From the NCBI GenBank assembly GCA_017613015.1, contig JAGAEQ010000019.1, forward strand, positions 1 to 36,912: a stretch of DNA of 36,912 nucleotides, given 5' to 3'. Within the stretch, counting starts at the first letter, position 1. The number at the start of each line of letters is the position of its first letter. This stretch comes from Bacteroidales bacterium (lineage in GTDB: Bacteria; Bacteroidota; Bacteroidia; Bacteroidales; WCHB1-69). Below are positions 1-8,402 of the stretch, in pieces. Below the pieces are notes generated by a model. That model made no database searches and had not been told where the DNA came from. It saw only the letters and a program-made list of their open reading frames with translations. The position numbers and the translations under genes are program-made.

Positions 1-828
1 CACATGCATCCTCCGGCAGAGCCGGAGGAATTGTTTCCCTGTACGGCTTTTCATAAAGGCCTCCAGGGTGTCCAGAGGGTCGTTGGAGGTGGCGGCGTGC
101 AGCCCGATCAGGTTGATGCCGCTTTGCCGGATGCGCCGTTTCCATTCCTTCAGACCGACCGAAGTGATGTCGTTCGGGTAAACCACCACGCCCCGGTATT
201 CCGGTTTCGGATGCATCACACAGCCGAAAAGCACATCCGGTTTGTGAAAGTCTGGCACCGTGTCGGCGGTGGGGATGAAGGAGTACCAGTGGACGCTGCC
301 GTCCTGTTGGAAATCATCCTGGAAAATGCCCATCCAGAAGCCTTTTTCCAGCTTGCAGCCCAACTGTTCCAACTCGCTGCGCAGCAGGCTGCCTCCGATG
401 CGGTAGCCCCACGGGGTGATCTGTGCGGATACTTTCAGCGAGGCGAAGTCCCAGCTGTAGTCGAACTGGCGGTAATGGCGGGCCTTGTAGTCCAGCACCC
501 GTCCTTTTGGGTCGATTTCCGCGCAGTAGTATTCATTCATGTCACGGGTGGGGGAGAAGAAGATCTCCACGCGGTCCTCCGGCTCCACATCCGCTTCCGA
601 GGTGAAGGGTTCGCTCAGGGTCAGGGTGGAGTCCAGCACCTCAAAGGTGAAGAAAAAGCGTTCCCGGGTGCTGTAGCTGTAAAAGTGGTTTTGGTTGCTC
701 AAATGGTCCCATGGCGCGTGGAACGCCAGCACTTCAAACCCATTGCCGACCTCTATCGGCTTTTGCGCTTGTGTCTGGCTGCTCAGGATGCCGCACAAGA
801 ACAGAAGGAAAAAACATTTTTTCATCAT
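1..828 (-). CDS. Secreted CBM9-like carbohydrate-binding protein (C-terminus beyond the window)
   Basis: This is an open frame of 276 codons that reaches the left edge, so the protein is incomplete. It begins with a signal peptide of about 22 residues (MMKK, hydrophobic core, then QTQAQ). Residues of about 25-190 look like a CBM9/DOMON-type sugar-binding module: there is a FFTFEVLDSTL strand, an EIFFSPTRDMNEYYCAEIDPKG stretch in two parts, and W/Y-rich strands typical of xylanase-associated CBM9 proteins. After about residue 215 the chain changes to a new domain (YRGVVVYPNDITSVG, then INLIGLHAATSNDPLDTLEAF) that looks like the start of a barrel-type hydrolase or a domain of unknown function; I cannot assign its activity. 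The start ATG overlaps the miaA stop as ATGA, so the two are probably translationally coupled. The export signal and CBM9-like fold are visible; the sugar substrate is not. Confidence 0.7.
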   Translation of the reverse strand, partial: MMKKCFFLLFLCGILSSQTQAQKPIEVGNGFEVLAFHAPWDHLSNQNHFYSYSTRERFFFTFEVLDSTLTLSEPFTSEADVEPEDRVEIFFSPTRDMNEYYCAEIDPKGRVLDYKARHYRQFDYSWDFASLKVSAQITPWGYRIGGSLLRSELEQLGCKLEKGFWMGIFQDDFQQDGSVHWYSFIPTADTVPDFHKPDVLFGCVMHPKPEYRGVVVYPNDITSVGLKEWKRRIRQSGINLIGLHAATSNDPLDTLEAFMKSRTGKQFLRLCRRMHV

Positions 829-1760
829 ATTGTCTCGTTGTATTCGTGAAGTTTCCGCACTACCGTCTCCACTTTGCCTTTCAAATCCAGGCATCCGTCG
901 ATGCGGTGCAGGGTGAAGCCGTTCCGCTCCATGTGTCGGAACCAGGTTTCCTGCCGTTTGGCGAACTGGTGGATGGCCGTGTTGAGTTTTTCCACCATTT
1001 CCGTATAGGAGATTTCCCCGCAGAGGTAAAGGGTGATCCATTTGTATTCCAATCCGTAATAGGTGAGCTGTTCCGGTTTCAGCCCCTTGTCTAATAGCCG
1101 TTGCACCTCTTCCACCATGCCTGCTTCCAAGCGCTGGTGCAGCCGCCGCGTGATGCGCTCCCGCAGCAGCTCCCTCGGGTAGGCCACGTAAAACAGCAGG
1201 TGCTCTTTCCACACATCCGTCTGGCTGATGCCATGCTCCTTGTACCAGGTCTGGATTTCCAAAGCGCGCAGCAGCCGCTCCCGGGTCTCGGTGTCGGTGT
1301 GGTTGTGCAGGCGGATGAACTGTTGCAGCATCGCTGTCAGCTCTTCCATGCTTTTTCCGGCCAGCTGCCGCCGCAAGGCCTCGTTGTGCGGCACCTCGTA
1401 CAGGGCGTAGTTTTTTAGCACCGCTTCCACGTACATGCCGCTGCCGCCGCAAAGGATGGCCGGTTTCCCTTCCGTCTGCAGTGCGCTGTATATCCGGTTG
1501 AAATCTTGCTGGTACTGGAAAATGTTGTAGGTTTCCCCTGCATTCAGAATGTCAATCAGGTAGTATGGAATGTCCTTTCCGTCAAGGTGGTACTCCGACA
1601 AATCCTTCCCCGTACCTATGTCCATGTTCCGGTACACCTGCCGCGAATCGGCACTGAGGATGGCGGCGTCTAAGCGGGCGGCGAGGGTGGCGGCCAGTTG
1701 CGTTTTTCCGGTGGCGGTGGGTCCGGTGATGCAAATCAGGGGGAGGTTTTTATTTTTCAC
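825..1760 (-). CDS. miaA: tRNA dimethylallyltransferase MiaA
   Basis: MiaA transfers a dimethylallyl group to N6 of adenosine 37 in tRNAs that read codons starting with U. The cytoplasmic enzyme is recognised from its N-terminal P-loop (GPTATGKTQLA, residues 13-23), the SADSRQVYRNMDIGTGK motif at about residues 35-51, and the central YYLIDIL and CGGSGMYVEAVL segments. The C-terminal half carries the YGLEYKWI region typical of bacterial MiaA. At 311 residues it is of normal length. Its start lies 11 bases inside the end of the upstream secreted-protein gene, and its stop overlaps the start of the CBM9-like gene, so this housekeeping gene is embedded in a run of exported-protein genes. I see no separate promoter, so it is probably expressed from upstream. 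Confidence 0.96.
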   Translation of the reverse strand: MKNKNLPLICITGPTATGKTQLAATLAARLDAAILSADSRQVYRNMDIGTGKDLSEYHLDGKDIPYYLIDILNAGETYNIFQYQQDFNRIYSALQTEGKPAILCGGSGMYVEAVLKNYALYEVPHNEALRRQLAGKSMEELTAMLQQFIRLHNHTDTETRERLLRALEIQTWYKEHGISQTDVWKEHLLFYVAYPRELLRERITRRLHQRLEAGMVEEVQRLLDKGLKPEQLTYYGLEYKWITLYLCGEISYTEMVEKLNTAIHQFAKRQETWFRHMERNGFTLHRIDGCLDLKGKVETVVRKLHEYNETI

Positions 1761-2505
1761 GCTGCTTGCGGTATTTGCTGAATTTGTTGGTAATCATGCG
1801 TGCAATCTCCGTCTCCGGTGCCTTGACCAAATCGTAGTAGGAAAAGGCGCAGTAGCACATGAACGCCTCCAATTCCTCTCCTTGCAGGCCGGTCAGCCGG
1901 GCGACAATCGCGGCGTTGTATTTGCGGCTCAGCTGCCTGCTTTCCTCCTCGTGGGTGGAGAGGTAACGGTAGTGTCTGGCCAGCTGCGCTTTGCGGCTGT
2001 AACAGTCGTAGAGCATGGTGATGGGGCTGCCGTTGTACAAATGCGGCTCCGTGCGGGCGGTCGCGTCCGATTTCTGCTGCCCGCTCAAGGTGATGCTCTC
2101 CTCCACCGCATTGGCCTCCTTGGCCACGTCCGTCAGGAAAATGGGGTAGGGCTTCAAGGCGTAGACGGTGGTGCCTTTGAGAAGGATGCTTTTCATTTCC
2201 ATGGAGATGAGGTGGCGTTTGTCGGAAGGGGAGAGGGTGTCCTCCAGCACAAGCACACGTGCGGCATAGCCCACGTGGGTGACGACGAGGGTGTCTTTCC
2301 CCTTGGCTATCAGGGCGAAATTCCCTTTGGCGTTGGAAAAAGTGGCCATGCCGGTGGAAATGTTGTGTATGCAGGCGTTTTCCAAAGGCGTGTGCTGCAA
2401 GTCGTTCACCACGCAGCCCTTAAACACTTTGGAAGGTTGCGCAAAGGCGATGCTGGCCCAGCACAAGATGGGTAACAGGAAAAACCGGCGGCAGCATTTG
2501 TTCAT
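1750..2505 (-). CDS. Secreted protein with carboxypeptidase-regulatory-like domain
   Basis: This 251-residue protein starts with a signal peptide of about 23 residues (MNKCCRRFFLLP, hydrophobic, ending SIAFAQ). Residues of about 27-95 form a carboxypeptidase-regulatory-like (CarboxypepD_reg) beta-sandwich, seen as FKGCVVND, PLENACIHN, ATFSNAKGNFAL and DTLVVTHVGYAARVL, the same layout as the N-terminal plug-proximal domain of TonB-dependent receptors. No beta-barrel follows; the rest is charged and probably helical, ending in KFSKYRKQREK. Many Bacteroidales carry such stand-alone secreted proteins of unknown role. The gene ends inside miaA (11-base overlap) and lies 80 bases after the T9SS protein gene, a gap in which I see no TAnnTTTG element on this strand; co-transcription is likely. 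A 6-base inverted repeat (CCACAG...CTGTGG, 2522-2550) lies in that gap. Confidence 0.75.
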   Translation of the reverse strand: MNKCCRRFFLLPILCWASIAFAQPSKVFKGCVVNDLQHTPLENACIHNISTGMATFSNAKGNFALIAKGKDTLVVTHVGYAARVLVLEDTLSPSDKRHLISMEMKSILLKGTTVYALKPYPIFLTDVAKEANAVEESITLSGQQKSDATARTEPHLYNGSPITMLYDCYSRKAQLARHYRYLSTHEEESRQLSRKYNAAIVARLTGLQGEELEAFMCYCAFSYYDLVKAPETEIARMITNKFSKYRKQREK

Positions 2506-2585
2506 TTCGTGTGTCTTTTGTCCACAGCATATACCATCGTTTACCTGTGGTCACTTCCCCGCAGCCGCCGAAGGCAGAGCACAGC

Positions 2586-4664
2586 TTATCTGCTACTGTT
2601 CTCCTCTTTCAGCACCACCAGTTTCTTCAGTATGGCCAAATCTTTGGTCTGTACGCGGATGAAGTAGTCCCCGCAGGCGAAATCGCCAAGGTAAATGCGG
2701 ATTTCCTCGTGGTTTTCCGTAATGTTCAGCTCCTCTTGGTGCAGTATGCGTCCCGTCACATCGGTGATGCGCAGCTTGTTCTTGCCAATCAGGTCGTTGA
2801 ACTCGATGGTCACTTCGCCGTTACGGATGACCGGGTTTGGGTATACGCGTATGGTGCATTTGATATAGGTCTTGATGTGTTTGAGGCAGGAGTCGGACTG
2901 TCCGCATTCGTTGAAGGCATAGACGGTGATGTCGCCTTCGCTCAAGCCGATGTTGTCCGGAATCTCCACCCAGATGGAATCTCCTTCCCGGTTCTGGTTG
3001 ACGATGGTCCAGCCGGAGGGCACGCTCCATTGGTATTGGGTGATGGGATAGAAGTGGTCTACCTGGTCAATGTAATAGATGTACACGCCTTCCTTGCCGA
3101 TTTTCTCCAATCCGTAGATTTGCGTCGGGGCCGAAGGGATGACGCGCTTGTTGATGTGCAGGGCGATGATGCTGTCGCAGCCCTTGCTGTTCCGCAGGGT
3201 GATAGTGTAGTAGCCTTCCGTCGGGAAGCTCTGTCCGGCGTATGTGTAGGGGAAGGCGTTTTCGCAAACCGTCACCTCGTCGGAAACCATGGAGGTCGCG
3301 TTCACGGTAAGGTGCAGTTTCAGCGTGCTGTCACAGCCCGCCTGCGTTTTCAGCGCATAGGTGAAGTCGCCGCTCTTGTTCAGGGTGTCTCCCAAGAAGA
3401 AGAAAGGAAGCATGTCGCTGCACACGGCGATGGAAGTGTCTTTTACAAAGGTCTGATTGACGGTCAGGCTCAGGGTGATGATGCTGTCGCAGCCCTTTTG
3501 GGTCGGGAAGGTGAACTGGTGTTCGCCTCCGGCAAAAATGTCCTTTCCGGCGAAGCGGTAGGGCAGCTCGTTATCGCAGATGCTGGCGTTCACCCGGGCG
3601 GTCTTGTCGTTATTGACGTGCAGCGTAAGGTAGATGATGCTGTCGCAGCCGTTCACGCTCGTGAAGAAAGCCGTGTCGCGTCCGGTTCCGTTCAGGGAAT
3701 CCAGACCGGTTTCCGTCATGAAGTAGTAGGGGAGCTCGCTCTGGCAGACCTCCGGATTCAGGTAGATGTGGTAGTCTTTGCCCTCGTAGATGGTCAGGGT
3801 GACGGTGCTGTCGCAGCCGTTGGCGGCCGTGAACGTCACATTGTCAATGTCAGCGTGGTAGAAGGTCTTGTTGCCGTAGGTGTAGCCGTTTTTCAGGACA
3901 TCCGGGCAAACCACCACATAGTCAGAGGTGGCCGGTGACGGCTTGACGGTGAAACGTATGGTGAAAATGCTGTCGCAGCCGTTGCTGGTGAACAGTTTCA
4001 CGGTGTCGTCCTTGGTCTGGAACAGGCTTTTGAGGCCTCTCCAGTTGTAGGGCAGGGAGCTTTCGCAGACGGTGATGCTGTCGTGCTTGTTGTAAGTCGG
4101 GTGGACCGTCACATAGGTGTTGACCACGCTGTCGCACTGGCAGCTTTTGGTTTTCAGGTTCTCCACGCGGAACAGGCTCGTACCCGGTGTCGTCAGGACG
4201 GTGCCCAGGTAGGTCTCGCCTTGGCAGAACGTTAGCCGCAGGGTGTCCGCATAGGTGGCGTAGCTGTCCACGATGAGCGTCACCACGGTGTCGCAGGAAG
4301 TTCCGCCGGAAAGGGTGTCCACATAAACGCCGGAGGCGTAGTATTTCTTTCCGTTAAAGCTCACACCGGTCGTGCCCAGCACATTGCGGCATGCGCCGAT
4401 ACGGACGCTTTTCATGGGGTTGTTGGCGATGCTCAAGGCGAAGGTGCAGAGCGAATCCTGTCCCCTGGAGCCGGTGAAATGCCGCTCCTTGAAGCCCGGG
4501 GTGTAGTAGTTCACGCCTGCATAAACGTAAGGCAGCGCAGCCTTGCAAACCATGACATCGGGAAGTTTGGTCGTATCCGGTTTTAAGGTCTGGGCTTGGA
4601 TTTGCGTGCTGAAAACAACCGCCATAAGGGTGGTTCCGAACAACAAATGTAAAAGTTTATTCAT
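2586..4664 (-). CDS. Repetitive surface protein with type IX secretion sorting domain
   Basis: This 692-residue protein has a signal peptide (about residues 1-24, ending IQAQ) and a C-terminal type A T9SS sorting domain (about residues 605-692: IRVYPNPV, then GEVTIEF, LRITDVTGRIL, and GDYFIRVQT before a KKLVVLK tail). It is therefore exported across the outer membrane and probably anchored or released at the surface. Between these lie about eight divergent cassettes of 65-85 residues. Each typically opens with a Cys-containing strand near an LPY or FPY motif and closes with a GCDS(I/T) motif followed by an alternating hydrophobic strand (IITLSLTVN style). The paired Cys suggest one disulfide per module. 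A PKD/Ig-like segment (YQWSVPSGWTI) separates the repeats from the sorting domain. No catalytic motif is visible; an adhesin or structural role is an inference. Confidence 0.85.
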   Translation of the reverse strand: MNKLLHLLFGTTLMAVVFSTQIQAQTLKPDTTKLPDVMVCKAALPYVYAGVNYYTPGFKERHFTGSRGQDSLCTFALSIANNPMKSVRIGACRNVLGTTGVSFNGKKYYASGVYVDTLSGGTSCDTVVTLIVDSYATYADTLRLTFCQGETYLGTVLTTPGTSLFRVENLKTKSCQCDSVVNTYVTVHPTYNKHDSITVCESSLPYNWRGLKSLFQTKDDTVKLFTSNGCDSIFTIRFTVKPSPATSDYVVVCPDVLKNGYTYGNKTFYHADIDNVTFTAANGCDSTVTLTIYEGKDYHIYLNPEVCQSELPYYFMTETGLDSLNGTGRDTAFFTSVNGCDSIIYLTLHVNNDKTARVNASICDNELPYRFAGKDIFAGGEHQFTFPTQKGCDSIITLSLTVNQTFVKDTSIAVCSDMLPFFFLGDTLNKSGDFTYALKTQAGCDSTLKLHLTVNATSMVSDEVTVCENAFPYTYAGQSFPTEGYYTITLRNSKGCDSIIALHINKRVIPSAPTQIYGLEKIGKEGVYIYYIDQVDHFYPITQYQWSVPSGWTIVNQNREGDSIWVEIPDNIGLSEGDITVYAFNECGQSDSCLKHIKTYIKCTIRVYPNPVIRNGEVTIEFNDLIGKNKLRITDVTGRILHQEELNITENHEEIRIYLGDFACGDYFIRVQTKDLAILKKLVVLKEENSSR

Positions 4665-4827
4665 AAAGTCCTGTTTTTTCTGTCTTATGCTCTTTTTTGC
4701 ATGTATAAATGGAAGTTTTTGCGGTCACCCCTTGTTTCCGCAGGGATTTCCGTAAAACTTCAAGTTTTTCTTTGCCAATTCATTGAGAGAAATTCTCCAT
4801 GGAAAACCTCTCCCAAAGAATAGCGTG
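4665..4827 (-). other. Long untranslated leader of the T9SS protein gene
   Basis: The nearest promoter-like element on this strand (4828-4835) lies 163 bases before the ATG at 4664, which implies an unusually long leader. Only frames of a few codons are present in it. A short inverted repeat, GAGAA-A-TTCTC, lies near 4786. No known riboswitch signature was recognised. Confidence 0.3.
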
Positions 4828-4835
4828 CAAAGATA
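4828..4835 (-). promoter_or_regulatory. Bacteroidota -7 element TATCTTTG for the T9SS protein operon
   Basis: The plus strand reads CAAAGATA, i.e. TATCTTTG on the minus strand, matching the phylum's TAnnTTTG -7 consensus. No clear TTTG -33 box sits at the usual distance; the best match is TTTC about 16 bases upstream. Confidence 0.5.
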
Positions 4836-4910
4836 CAAAATACGCATACATGAAATCTTTTTTTTTAATTTTTTCGCTTTTTTTTTAATGTAATATGCGT
4901 AACGGTTTTG

Positions 4911-6884
<1,974 letters not shown>

Positions 6885-6918
6885 TTATAGTATGTTGCTA
6901 TTAATCAAAAATACATTG

Positions 6919-6926
6919 CAAAAATA
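6919..6926 (-). promoter_or_regulatory. Putative -7 element TATTTTTG for gyrB
   Basis: The plus strand reads CAAAAATA, giving TATTTTTG upstream of gyrB with a leader of about 30 bases. A TTTG (plus-strand CAAA at 6942-6945) lies 15 bases further upstream, closer than the usual 17-23. The other direction of this 159-base divergent gap has only a weak match, TACTTTTC at 7018-7025, for the murD gene. Confidence 0.45.
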
Positions 6927-7043
6927 GGTAAAAATTCAATACAAAAGCGATGGGCGCAGCTTTTTTTCCCATGAAAAATAATTGGCTTCCGGCATACTAA
7001 AAAACGAAAAATCTGGTTACTTTTCAAACAGAAGACATTTCGG

Positions 7044-8402
7044 ATGAACCAACCCAAGCCCCAACCTTTGCAAACCATTCTGAACGCTTTCAGAAACAAG
7101 CGGATTCTTATTCTCGGCTTTGGCCGTGAAGGCCGCTCCACCTATCGTTTGCTGCGCTCCTGCCTGCCGGAGGCGGATGTCTCCGTCGCCGACGCCAACC
7201 GCTCCCTCGTGGACGAACTGGCGGCGCAGCTCCCCAAAGACCGTCTTTTTCTCGGGCCGGACTACCTGGAGGCAATCCCCCGTTTTGAGCTGGTAATGCA
7301 GTCTCCGGGCGTTTGCCTGAAAGATGTGCCGCCTTTGCCGGACTCCGTTTGCATCAGCTCCCAGACACAGCTGTTCCTGAGCGCGTACCGCGACCAGTGC
7401 ATAGGCGTGACGGGCACCAAGGGGAAAAGCACCACTTCTTCCCTGATTTACCATTTGCTGCACGAATGCGGGCAGCCTGCCCTGTTCGGGGGCAACATCG
7501 GGCTGCCGCTTTTCGAGCTGCTGCCGCAAATCACCCCGGAGACGCTGCTGGTGCTGGAGCTTTCCTGCCATCAGCTGGAGTTTGTGCGGGTAAGTCCCCG
7601 CGTGGCCGTGCTGCTCAATCTGTTTGAGGAGCATTTGGACCACTACCGGGACTACCTGGCTTACCAGCAGGCGAAATACAACATTGCCCGCCACCAGCGT
7701 CCGGGGGACGTGCTGGTGGCCTCCGCGGCGGACGAGCGCATTGCCGCTTGGCTGGAAAGGCAGCCGCCGCAATCCGTTTTGCGTTTGTTCGGGGAGCGGG
7801 ACGTGCCGGATTTCATGCGCTCGGAGGCCTTTCCGCTGAAAGGCGCCCACAACCGCCTGAACGCATTGGCCGCGCTTTGGGCGGTGCAGGCGGTGTGCCC
7901 TTCGGTCAGCAGGGAGCGTTGGCAGGAGGCCCTTTCCAGCTTCCGCAGCCTTCCGCACCGTTTGGAGTATGTGGGGGAGGTGAAGGGCATTCGTTTCTAC
8001 AACGACAGCATTTCCACTATTCCGCAGGCGGCGGTGGCTGCCGTGGAGGCCGTGGGTCAGGTGGACACCCTGCTTCTGGGCGGAATGGACAGGGGCATAG
8101 ACTATTCCCCCTTGCGTGAGCTGTTTGCACATTCGGAGGTGCGCCATTTCTTGTTCACCGGTGAGGCGGGCCGCCGGATGATGGCCCTGACGGAGCCTCC
8201 CGAGGGCAAGACCTTCGCTTTTTTCAAAACTTATGAGGAAATGGTGGCCGCAGCCTTCCGCCTGACCGCGCCGGGCAAGGTGTGCCTGCTTTCCCCGGCG
8301 GCGCCCAGCTACGACGCTTTCAAGAATTTTGAAGAAAGGGGGGATGTGTTTAAAAAATTAGTACTTTTGCAAGTTTCAAAACCAAAAGAGGATTATGCGT
8401 AA
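7044..8402 (+). CDS. murD: MurD-type UDP-N-acetylmuramoyl-alanine glutamate ligase (divergent)
   Basis: This 452-residue Mur ligase would add glutamate to UDP-MurNAc-L-Ala using ATP. The N-terminal Rossmann segment (ILILGFGREGRST, residues 21-33) is of the MurD kind. The ATP loop is GTKGKST (124-130), followed by GGNIG (149-153) and a C-terminal LLGGMDRGIDY motif. It differs from canonical MurD at the centre: ELSCHQLEF (172-180) replaces the usual SSFQLE, and EEHLDHY (195-201) replaces the usual EDHMDRY. The gene also lies outside any division and cell-wall cluster. It could be the cell's MurD, or a paralogue with altered specificity such as an L-glutamate-adding MurD2-type ligase; the sequence alone does not decide. 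Its last eight bases overlap the next gene. Confidence 0.75.
   Translation: MNQPKPQPLQTILNAFRNKRILILGFGREGRSTYRLLRSCLPEADVSVADANRSLVDELAAQLPKDRLFLGPDYLEAIPRFELVMQSPGVCLKDVPPLPDSVCISSQTQLFLSAYRDQCIGVTGTKGKSTTSSLIYHLLHECGQPALFGGNIGLPLFELLPQITPETLLVLELSCHQLEFVRVSPRVAVLLNLFEEHLDHYRDYLAYQQAKYNIARHQRPGDVLVASAADERIAAWLERQPPQSVLRLFGERDVPDFMRSEAFPLKGAHNRLNALAALWAVQAVCPSVSRERWQEALSSFRSLPHRLEYVGEVKGIRFYNDSISTIPQAAVAAVEAVGQVDTLLLGGMDRGIDYSPLRELFAHSEVRHFLFTGEAGRRMMALTEPPEGKTFAFFKTYEEMVAAAFRLTAPGKVCLLSPAAPSYDAFKNFEERGDVFKKLVLLQVSKPKEDYA
8362..8369 (+). promoter_or_regulatory. Internal -7 element TACTTTTG for the S9 peptidase gene
   Basis: TACTTTTG fits TAnnTTTG and lies inside the last codons of the MurD-type gene, 25 bases before the peptidase ATG. 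The same nine bases, TACTTTTGC, occur just before dxs. No convincing -33 box was found. Confidence 0.5.

Noticed and set aside
2511..3938. A plus-strand open frame of 475 codons opposite the T9SS protein gene
   Set aside because: Its apparent repeats (such as GDDAVAA) are only the reverse reading of the GCDS cassettes on the minus strand.
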